Shown: positions 27,906-34,903 of the stretch, one piece after another
Numbering within the stretch: the stretch's first letter is position 1
Layout: each line of letters begins with the position of its first letter
Assembly: GCF_008367235.1 (NCBI RefSeq)
Contig: NZ_VTZS01000003.1
Location: 248,001 to 312,000, forward strand
Source: Pareuzebyella sediminis
GTDB lineage: Bacteria > Bacteroidota > Bacteroidia > Flavobacteriales > Flavobacteriaceae
DNA: 64,000 nucleotides
Reading direction: 5' to 3'
Position numbers and translations under genes: made by a program
Notes under the pieces: generated by a model
The model's database searches: none
Told to the model about the DNA's origin: nothing
Seen by the model: only the letters and a program-made list of their open reading frames with translations

Positions 27906-28052
27906 TCAAAACCAGTCTCTATTCTTTCTTCCTATATCACTTCTGACAGGTTCTGTCTGACGCACCTTCCAACTACCACGAAGCAAAGCCTGTAATCCTA
28001 CGGTTACGACCATAGTGAAAATTGTGAACAATGGTATTGCCTTGCCTTTCAT
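27906..28052 (-). CDS. Small single-span membrane protein (48 aa)
   Basis: ATG at 28052 opens a 48-codon frame missed by a 60-codon length cut. The peptide starts MKGKAIPLFTIFTMVVTVG, one membrane helix (about 6-26) after a basic start, then a charged tail rich in Arg, Asp and Lys ending N-R-D-W-F. Upstream is AGATAACGATA, typical of AT-rich flavobacterial starts. A structured terminator follows on the same strand, so the transcript unit looks complete. Resembles small inner-membrane peptides; function unknown. Confidence 0.6.
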   Translation of the reverse strand: MKGKAIPLFTIFTMVVTVGLQALLRGSWKVRQTEPVRSDIGRKNRDWF

Positions 28053-28669
28053 TATCGTTATCTATTTTAATCCAACCTAAAGATATATGTACTACCAATC
28101 ATTAAAAAGTAGTTATGTATGCTTGTACCCTCAGAGTTTATATCTTTGACGATTTTCTGTATAATCGGTAAATGTCATTTTTTTTTGACAGAAATTAACT
28201 GGCTCGAAAGAGCTTTGATTGTCAGGCTTCTATTCGAGAGGAATGACTATTTTTTACTTAAATCCCTAATCGACGCCAAAGTTAGCCTGAAGACACCATT
28301 CTAAGGTACCCTCAAGAAGAAAACCCACTGACCGTTTAGCTCCTTCATTAGAAACTGGCTCAAACGGTCAGCGGGTATTAAGTAAAAGCAAAAAGTAGGC
28401 CTTAAAACCGGACAAAAACCAATACCCTTGAAGTGTCTTGCCCAAGAGAGCATTATTAAGGATACCAAATAGAGGTACATTGCGAATTTCAAAAAGTTTT
28501 TCTCTGTTGACAAAGCTTTTTATATAAACGAACTGAATTCCTGTATGTAATATCTTTTCCCTTTGTTTCAATTTACTTATCTCATTGATTTTTAGAGTTT
28601 ATGGGCTATTTTTCAGTTTTATTTTCCTTTTTTTTATACATTGTGACGTAAACCCCAAATACATTAATA
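28053..28669. other. Spacer with a minus-strand hairpin and no firm gene
   Basis: About 620 bases between the 48-aa ORF and the decayed OmpA-like gene. Apart from the 15-bp inverted repeat near 28323-28376 and a weak TTG-initiated frame (28368-28571, minus, 67 codons, starting MKQREKILHTG) I see nothing firm. That frame ends inside the hairpin stem. Confidence 0.4.
28314..28376 (-). terminator. Minus-strand hairpin with T-rich tail
   Basis: Arms 28323-28337 and 28362-28376 pair over 15 bp (ACCCGCTGACCGTTT with AAACGGTCAGTGGGT on the minus strand) around a 24-base loop. The single irregular pair is G-U in the minus-strand RNA but A-C in the plus-strand RNA. TTTCTTCTT follows on the minus strand. 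This is a terminator-like element for a minus-strand transcript with no clear gene. Confidence 0.5.
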
Positions 28670-28930
28670 ATGGCAAGAAAGATAACCTACCTGCTAGGGA
28701 TTATCCTAACCATCCTGATAGGGATATATTTTTACGTTACCCGTTGTAGTTATTGCAATCAGATAATCTTGAAAGAAAAAATCGAAAAAAAGTCGGTAGC
28801 CTACGCCACCCCTCAACCTACCCCATATCCACTCACTTTAATTGATGGTGGTTTTCGGTACTAGGTCAACGAAGATTTCACTCTTAATGTATCCGATCAA
28901 GAACACCTAAAGACCGAAAAAATCCTATAG
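28670..28930 (+). pseudogene. Eroded N-terminal remnant of an OmpA-family envelope protein gene
   Basis: The frame starts MARKITYLLGIILTILIG and continues through a Cys pair (RCSYCN) to DGGFRY at 28861, then a TAG. Translation past that stop in the same frame gives VNEDFTLNVSDQEHLK before a second TAG at 28928. In flavobacteria this opening (membrane anchor, short Cys motif, then a D-G-x-F-x-Y ... N-V-S segment) belongs to an OmpA-like lipid- or membrane-anchored protein of over 200 residues, usually followed by the helix-hairpin-helix protein found next here. The in-frame stop and the absence of any OmpA C-terminal domain suggest decay by nonsense mutation plus deletion. The comparison is from memory of the family. 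Confidence 0.6.
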
Positions 28931-29015
28931 CTTCGAATGAAACTAAAAAGAGTCGCTTTTGAAACAACAGATAGGCTATTACATTCAATTGAACATTCAT
29001 TTTAAAAACTAAAAT

Positions 29016-29567
29016 ATGAATCCAGAAAATATCAATATTTGGTGCTGGTTGATTCCTCTAATCGTAGGTGTCATTGCAGCAATACTCGGTTATCTTTTAG
29101 GTAAAGGAGAAAATAAAGTATTAGATTATTCGGCCGAAGTCAAGTTGATGAGAGCTAAAAATGCCAAGCTGGAAGCTGATCTCGATGCCTGCAATAAAAA
29201 GCTCACGGTACCGTCGTCAAGCGATATAGCCTCGTCGTTAGATAAGGGACAGTTAAATACCCTCATCCCATTTGATGCCGGGGCAGCAAAAGCAGTTTTT
29301 GGTAAGACCATTTTAGAGAATGACCTGAAAATTGTGGAAGGTATCGGACCTAAAATCGAAGCCATGTTCAAGAATGATGGTATCAAAACATGGAAAGATT
29401 TATCGGAAATGCCTGTGGCCGGTTGTCAAGCAATTTTAAATAAAGGCGGTGACCGATTTAAAGTGCATGATCCGTCTTCTTGGCCAATGCAAGCGAAAAT
29501 GTGCTATGAAGGTAAGTGGGCCGAACTTTTCAGGTGGCAGGAAGAACACAATCATGGAAAGCTATAG
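29016..29567 (+). CDS. Membrane-anchored helix-hairpin-helix protein
   Basis: A 183-aa protein with an N-terminal membrane helix (about 8-28, WLIPLIVGVIAAILGYLLG), a coiled-coil stretch (about 35-65), and a C-terminal helix-hairpin-helix fold: ENDLKIVEGIGPKIEAMFKNDGIKTWKDLSEM near 104-135, a DUF4332-like motif, ending with a tail rich in Trp and basic residues. Similar proteins follow OmpA-family genes in flavobacteria. The HhH motif suggests nucleic-acid or protein contacts at the membrane, but the function is unproven. The neighbour gene upstream is decayed, leaving this one intact. Confidence 0.82.
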   Translation: MNPENINIWCWLIPLIVGVIAAILGYLLGKGENKVLDYSAEVKLMRAKNAKLEADLDACNKKLTVPSSSDIASSLDKGQLNTLIPFDAGAAKAVFGKTILENDLKIVEGIGPKIEAMFKNDGIKTWKDLSEMPVAGCQAILNKGGDRFKVHDPSSWPMQAKMCYEGKWAELFRWQEEHNHGKL

Positions 29568-29638
29568 AACTTTGTGAACCTCCATTGAAATGCATATAAA
29601 GTAGATTTACCTATTTTCCAGTGCCGCCGCTTTTAGGG

Positions 29639-30637
29639 TCAAATCATGCCATTGGCCTCCACCCATTTAAAACGGTACTGATCCTCTGGAAACTTCATGC
29701 GCTCTGAAATTCGTTCTAATCTTGCGGGTAGCTTGATCAAATAATCGCGTGCTTTTTCCGCTTCATCAGAAAGGCTTCTAACTTTTTCCAATTCCCAATA
29801 TGTATTCAATTTTTTGAGTATTTCCACATAATCTTGAGCAGTATACACTCCCAACCTTTGCGCACAATTCGAAAAATTTTCAAAAGCTGTACCAATGGTA
29901 CCTCCTGATTCCCTTAAAAAATGAGCAGGCATGACTATTTTCTTCTTCATCATATCTGCAAAAGCCAACATCATGCCTGATGGGTCCTCCCCAAATATGG
30001 TCTTTACAAATTCCCTATAGGCCAAGTGGTGCCGCATTTCATCCCCAGCGATAATGGTACACATTTTACCTAATAGGGCGTTCCCCTTTTTCCGGGCCAT
30101 TTGCCCTACGCGTTTATGGGAAATATTTGTAGCAAGTTCTTGGAAAGAGGTATATACAAAGTTTTTATAGGGGTCACGATCAGTTCCTATATCAAAACCA
30201 TCGCTAATTAAATGCTGGGTCGTTATTTCCACCTCGCGCATATTGACCCTTCCCGATAGATACAGATATTTATTAAGTACGTCGCCATGCCTGTTTTCTT
30301 CAGCGGTCCAAGCTCTGACCCATTTTGACCAACCATTGGTTTTATGGGGCCCATGTTGATCAATCCCCTCAACATCCATCAACCAAGACTCGTAGGTAGG
30401 CAACGCCTCTTCGGTAATCGTATCGGCAACCATTGTTACCCAAAAATCGTATCCTAATTCCTTGGAGTCCCCCCGAAGTTCACTAACGGCCTCTAAAAAG
30501 CCTTCGTTTTCAGAATCAGGCAAGAAATCGCTGGGCTGCCAAATCTCTTCAATCGGTATCAGAAAAGAATCCATGAACCCTTCGACCTGAGGCTCAATAG
30601 CCTGCATCACTTCTAAACGTATATTCTTTTCGGGCAT
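29639..30637 (-). CDS. Acyl-ACP desaturase (soluble di-iron type)
   Basis: A 332-aa cytosolic ferritin-like desaturase from the ATG at 30637; the longer frame adds 16 hydrophobic residues that look like untranslated leader. The di-iron ligand motifs are clear: TAEENRHGD (E-E-x-x-H) and AGDEMRHHLAYREF (D-E-x-R-H), with further Glu ligands upstream. The enzyme inserts a cis double bond into acyl-ACP using ferredoxin and O2, adjusting membrane fluidity. Length fits bacterial homologues of plant stearoyl-ACP desaturase. It is the last gene of a minus-strand series, 63 bases after the phosphatase. Confidence 0.92.
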   Translation of the reverse strand: MPEKNIRLEVMQAIEPQVEGFMDSFLIPIEEIWQPSDFLPDSENEGFLEAVSELRGDSKELGYDFWVTMVADTITEEALPTYESWLMDVEGIDQHGPHKTNGWSKWVRAWTAEENRHGDVLNKYLYLSGRVNMREVEITTQHLISDGFDIGTDRDPYKNFVYTSFQELATNISHKRVGQMARKKGNALLGKMCTIIAGDEMRHHLAYREFVKTIFGEDPSGMMLAFADMMKKKIVMPAHFLRESGGTIGTAFENFSNCAQRLGVYTAQDYVEILKKLNTYWELEKVRSLSDEAEKARDYLIKLPARLERISERMKFPEDQYRFKWVEANGMI

Positions 30638-30700
30638 AAAAATGTTTTTTACAAAGTTCGTTAATAAAATACTGAAATTGAACAAATTTAGGAGCTATTT

Positions 30701-31435
30701 TCAGTTTCTTCCTGTCTCATTTGGGTATAGGGACTCCACGGGGTCACTCTGCCACACGTACTTTGTATCGACATCGACCATTGAAAGTTTTCCCCTAAAT
30801 GCGGCTCCGGTATCGATATTCCAAACATTCGCTGCATTTTGAGGTTTTACGACCCCGGTTTTTGAAATTGGTGTATGGCCAATAAATATCTCCTTGTAAT
30901 GGGTCAATCGCTTTGGATATCTAGCATCTGCTCTTTTCAGGGTAGGATCCAGTGATTTGGCCAGTTCCCATAACGTACGGTCCCAGTAAAAGGTCTGATC
31001 AAAATATTCATAGTCAACACCTTTCAAATTGGTAAAGCCAGCATGTAAGAATAAGCGGTTATTCTCATCTAGGTAATAGTTTTGTAGTCCTTGATAAAAG
31101 GCGATATGTTTTGTTTTTGTAGTCTCCGTCGCGCCAGCATAGGAAGACAAGGTGGCTCCACCACCGTGCTGTAACCACAACGGGTTGTCTTTCGCATCAC
31201 GAAGCCAAGAAAGACAAAGCTCGTCATGGTTACCTCTAATAAAAATACAGTTGTGGGTGGTTTTCAGTTGTATTAAAAAATCAACGGTTTCAACGGCTTG
31301 GCTCCATCCATCAACGTAATCACCCAAAAATATTAGGAGGTCTTCGTGCCCGACCTTGGCTCGTTCCAATACCTGTTCTAAGGCTTTCAACCCTGAATGA
31401 ATGTCACCTATGACCAATATTCTTTTAAAATTCAT
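30701..31435 (-). CDS. Calcineurin-like serine/threonine phosphatase
   Basis: A 244-aa metallophosphatase of the PPP (lambda/PrpA) type. The three metal motifs are G-D-I-H-S-G (10-15), G-D-Y-V-D-G-W (38-44) and R-G-N-H-D-E (67-72), with GHTPI near the C-terminus. It may remove phosphate from Ser/Thr residues or act as a diadenosine tetraphosphatase-like hydrolase; the sequence cannot separate these. Its start overlaps the stop of the zinc-ribbon gene by four bases (ATGA), so the two are translationally linked. Confidence 0.9.
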   Translation of the reverse strand: MNFKRILVIGDIHSGLKALEQVLERAKVGHEDLLIFLGDYVDGWSQAVETVDFLIQLKTTHNCIFIRGNHDELCLSWLRDAKDNPLWLQHGGGATLSSYAGATETTKTKHIAFYQGLQNYYLDENNRLFLHAGFTNLKGVDYEYFDQTFYWDRTLWELAKSLDPTLKRADARYPKRLTHYKEIFIGHTPISKTGVVKPQNAANVWNIDTGAAFRGKLSMVDVDTKYVWQSDPVESLYPNETGRN

Positions 31436-32514
31436 TTTGCAAAAATCGCAATTGCCATAATAATAAGAAGAATAAATAAGGCCAAAAAAAAGATTTTCCA
31501 GAATGAGTAGGGTCTGCTCCCACTTAAAAGCCCTGTCTGCCCATTGATATAGAATCGGTACTCTTTACCATTGAACCTATACGAACTGAGGTAAATAGGT
31601 AGCAAAATATGCTTGAAAGTTTCATCCGTAAGCGATATGTCAGCTTGGTGTATACGCTGTATATCGCCACCGATATCTCTTCGAATCCAACTATCAGCAA
31701 TGCTTTTGGCTTTTTGAAAGGCCGCATGATGACCCTCTTTGAGCGAAACGGTATATTTTTCGGTTACAAAGCCCGACAAGTACTTTGAATTGAAAGGAAC
31801 TAATTCTTTAACATTCCAAAAAGCTATTTTAGCGGGAATTTCACCTCTCTTTTTCTGGGAGGCATTGATCAGAATATCATCGACGAACCCATCAACTGAT
31901 CCGGAGGCCGGAGACCATCGTGTCTTACGTACTCTTCGGTTTTGCACTCCATTTTTGGTGCGTATACGATGGGTTTCATAATAATAGTCTCCACGTTGAC
32001 CACTATACCTCGCTTCTAAATTGGCATCGAAGGTCCAATACGGAATGTAAAGTCCGTGAAGACCTTCAGGATCAAGTGCCGCACGCCTTAACCTGTTGGG
32101 GGCAAACCAGATACCATTGACCCATTTCTTAAAAATACCACGGGCTCTATTTGCATCTACCTGAAAAGGAATAAGTGCACCGGGCAGCAACCAACCTTTC
32201 CTTTCAATATCCTCAACAATGAGGGGTTCTCCACAGTAAACACAATCTAAAGACTTGTAGTTTTCTTCAACGTGTTGATTGGCTCCACAGTTCTTACAAT
32301 GCAACAATTCTATGGTTTCGGTATAGGCATTCTCGCCTACAACTTTCAGATAGTGTTCCAATTCAAGCTCTTCAAAGCTTTTTTTGGCCTCTTCTATGAA
32401 TTCTTCATAACCGCAGTATTCACATTTCAGCTGATTTGAACCCGCTTTGAACTTCATTTCCGCTCCACAATTCGCGCAGGTCTTCTTATGCTCCGATTTT
32501 AGAATTTCACTCAT
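31432..32514 (-). CDS. Zinc-ribbon membrane protein of unknown function
   Basis: A 360-aa protein with two N-terminal zinc ribbons: CANC...CEYC (about 14-36) and CKNC...CVYC (about 74-95). Residues about 110-330 form a conserved domain including YIPYWTFDANLEARYSGQRG and IYLSSYRFNGKEYRFYINGQTG, and one C-terminal membrane helix ends the chain (about 338-358). Such proteins are often mis-named as PriA-like helicases because of the ribbons; no helicase motif is present. Possibly a membrane-bound assembly partner of the adjacent SPFH protein. Four-base overlap with the phosphatase gene. Confidence 0.8.
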   Translation of the reverse strand: MSEILKSEHKKTCANCGAEMKFKAGSNQLKCEYCGYEEFIEEAKKSFEELELEHYLKVVGENAYTETIELLHCKNCGANQHVEENYKSLDCVYCGEPLIVEDIERKGWLLPGALIPFQVDANRARGIFKKWVNGIWFAPNRLRRAALDPEGLHGLYIPYWTFDANLEARYSGQRGDYYYETHRIRTKNGVQNRRVRKTRWSPASGSVDGFVDDILINASQKKRGEIPAKIAFWNVKELVPFNSKYLSGFVTEKYTVSLKEGHHAAFQKAKSIADSWIRRDIGGDIQRIHQADISLTDETFKHILLPIYLSSYRFNGKEYRFYINGQTGLLSGSRPYSFWKIFFLALFILLIIMAIAIFAK

Positions 32515-32642
32515 TCTTTACGATACCTCTTACCGTTTAGTTGTTAAAGATGGCTGATGGATTTTACTAAGATAAAATAGCCGTAGCCCGATTTGAGTAG
32601 CTACTATAATTCTAAGATAATGATCATTTATCAATCTTGACC

Positions 32643-33779
32643 CTATTCGGCAGGCAATGGAGGCGGTGTATTTCCTCCTAAAAAAGATTTCAACTCATCG
32701 ATACTCTTTAGAGGCGCCCAGTTCTGCATACCCTGTTTCCAAATCAGAGAGTCCCTATTAATAGTGCGGCTGGCATAAAGTTCTTTCAACCGATCGAAAG
32801 ATACAGGACCATTCTGCTCTCCTGATACGGCATAATAATACTGTATTGCGGCAGGTATCGGTGGGGGGGCACCTAGAGTCTGCGATTGACCTCCAAATAC
32901 TTGTGGCGATTGCTGGGTATTCATCATATTTCCCATCTGTTGCGCCAATACGAAGCCCATGCCCATGCCCATGCCTGCTCCGGCCGTACCACCTTCGTTC
33001 TTTGCTGCAGCCTCTATTGCCTTTGCGGTCTTAAATTGTGATAGTTTTGCCATATCCAGTTTATCCAAACGGCTGTATTCGAAAATCTCCTTTTTAAGCT
33101 CTTCGGGCATCGATACATTCTCAATGTAGAATTTCTCCAATTCAATTCCTACCCGACCGAATTCGGGCTGCATTACCTCTTGACAGGTTTCTGACAGCTC
33201 ACTGGTATTAGCAGCATAGAGTTCAATTGGCAAATTGGCTTCTCCCACCGTGTCGGTAAACCGGGTAACTATAAGGCTTTTTAGATGTTCATTGACCTCA
33301 TAATTCGTGAAATTACCATCGGTACCTACTACATCAACTACAAATTTACCTGGGTCGTTAATTCGAAAACTATAGGTGCCAAAAGCTCTTATTTCTACCA
33401 AACCAAAGCGTTCATCACTTAACATAAATGGGTTCTTGGTACCCCATTTCTCGTCTGTAAATAGGCGGGTGTTTACAAAATATACCTCAGCTTTAAAAGG
33501 ACTATCGAAACCATATTTCCAACCCTTAAGCGTAGTGAGTATAGGCAGATTCTGGGTGTTCAACGTGTAAGTACCCGGTGAAAATACGTCTGCCAATTTA
33601 CCTTCATTTACAAAAACGGCGGTCTGCCCCTCCCGGACAATCAATTTAGCATTATTCTTAATCTCATTCTGATACCTTTCAAAGCGATGCACTATGGTGT
33701 CGTCAGTGGCGTCTAACCACTCGATAATATCGATAAATTCGTGGCTCAGCTTCTTTTTTATTTCATTGAATATGTCCAT
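32643..33779 (-). CDS. SPFH-domain protein with C-terminal GYF_2 domain
   Basis: A 378-aa protein. The SPFH (YdjI/virion-core-like) domain covers about 30-240 (NAKLIVREGQTAVFVNEGKLADVF at its start). A Gly/Met-rich linker (GGTAGAGMGMGMGFVLAQQMG) leads to a C-terminal GYF_2 (DUF4339) domain, IQYYYAVSGEQNGPVSF and RDSLIWKQGMQNWAPLKS. No signal peptide or membrane helix is seen. Members form scaffolds near membranes, and Bacillus YdjI works with the membrane-stress system. It lies 128 bases upstream of the zinc-ribbon gene, and the pair recurs in many bacteria as far as I recall. Confidence 0.88.
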   Translation of the reverse strand: MDIFNEIKKKLSHEFIDIIEWLDATDDTIVHRFERYQNEIKNNAKLIVREGQTAVFVNEGKLADVFSPGTYTLNTQNLPILTTLKGWKYGFDSPFKAEVYFVNTRLFTDEKWGTKNPFMLSDERFGLVEIRAFGTYSFRINDPGKFVVDVVGTDGNFTNYEVNEHLKSLIVTRFTDTVGEANLPIELYAANTSELSETCQEVMQPEFGRVGIELEKFYIENVSMPEELKKEIFEYSRLDKLDMAKLSQFKTAKAIEAAAKNEGGTAGAGMGMGMGFVLAQQMGNMMNTQQSPQVFGGQSQTLGAPPPIPAAIQYYYAVSGEQNGPVSFDRLKELYASRTINRDSLIWKQGMQNWAPLKSIDELKSFLGGNTPPPLPAE

Positions 33780-33949
33780 TTTAAGAACTGTTTTAAATTT
33801 TTTAATAAGGTAAGGATTTCTAAAACATGCACAAAGTCGACCTTTACCGCTTTCTCTGTAAAGTGCATTGAAACAAGTTTATAAACTTTACCAATTTCTT
33901 GGAATATGGGTCTTTTTGTCATTACATTAGACAAACTAAGGGCAGAAAA

Positions 33950-34903
33950 ATGAAAATGACCGTGTATTGCATTGGCGAGTTGCTGATTGATTTTGTAGCT
34001 GAAAAGCAGGGTAGCGACCTTTCTAAAGCCAATCAATTTACCAAAAAACCAGGGGGTGCCCCTGCCAATGTAGCCTGTGCTATTGCAAAGCTTGGAGGAA
34101 TCAGTAGGTTTATTGGCTCCGTAGGGAAAGATCCTTTTGGCTCTTTTTTATTAAAAGTACTCGAAACCAATAACGTTGATATTTCCTTGGCGCAGCGCTC
34201 AAAGACTTTTACGACCTTGGCCTTTGTTTCTTTGGCCGAAGATGGGGAGCGTGACTTTGTTTTTAGCCGGGGCGCCGATAAAAAATTAAAATACGATTCC
34301 TCCATAAAAAAGGGTTTTAAAGGAAATATTGTACACCTAGGGGCGGCAACGGCATTGCTTGGCGGAGACCTTGAGAATGCCTACTCCAGATACTTTTTTG
34401 ATGCCCTGACACAAAATGCATTTATTAGTTTCGACCCGAATTTCAGAGGTGATCTCTGGAAAGATGAGGAAGAAGTCTTTATAAAAAAATGTCGAACATT
34501 TATTGAAAAATCGCACTTTTGTAAGTTCAGTCTAGACGAGGCCCAACTTCTTTCAGGAGAAACAGACTTAGAGAAAGCCTGCGAAGTCCTTCATGAAATA
34601 GGTTCGCCCATAGTTACCGTAACCTTGGGTAGCCAAGGAACCTTTATCAGTACCCCGACTACAAAAACGACTGTTCCAAGCGTGAGGGTAAGTCCGGTAG
34701 ATACTACGGGGGCCGGGGATGCCTTTATAGGTTGTTTGCTTTTTCAGATTTCTACGTTGAACGACCCGCATCAAATCTTAAAGAATACTACACTGCTAAC
34801 CGAAATGGTAGCAAAAGCAAATCGAGCCGGTGCGATAACAACTACCAACTTTGGGGCAATTCCTTCGCTGCCTACCTGGGAACAACTTAGTGATTTCGAA
34901 TGA
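33950..34903 (+). CDS. PfkB-family sugar kinase, probable fructokinase
   Basis: A 317-aa cytosolic ribokinase-fold kinase. The start at 33950 is chosen because Y-C-I-G-E-L-L-I-D-F should lie at the very N-terminus; the longer frame adds 17 leader residues. PfkB motif 1 is GGAPANVACAIAKLGG (about 33-48) and motif 2 D-T-T-G-A-G-D-A-F (about 250-258), whose last Asp is the catalytic base. The stop overlaps the amylosucrase start (ATGA), so fructose freed from sucrose by that enzyme is the likely substrate; phosphorylation gives fructose 6-phosphate. Other ketose or ribose substrates are possible. Confidence 0.9.
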   Translation: MKMTVYCIGELLIDFVAEKQGSDLSKANQFTKKPGGAPANVACAIAKLGGISRFIGSVGKDPFGSFLLKVLETNNVDISLAQRSKTFTTLAFVSLAEDGERDFVFSRGADKKLKYDSSIKKGFKGNIVHLGAATALLGGDLENAYSRYFFDALTQNAFISFDPNFRGDLWKDEEEVFIKKCRTFIEKSHFCKFSLDEAQLLSGETDLEKACEVLHEIGSPIVTVTLGSQGTFISTPTTKTTVPSVRVSPVDTTGAGDAFIGCLLFQISTLNDPHQILKNTTLLTEMVAKANRAGAITTTNFGAIPSLPTWEQLSDFE

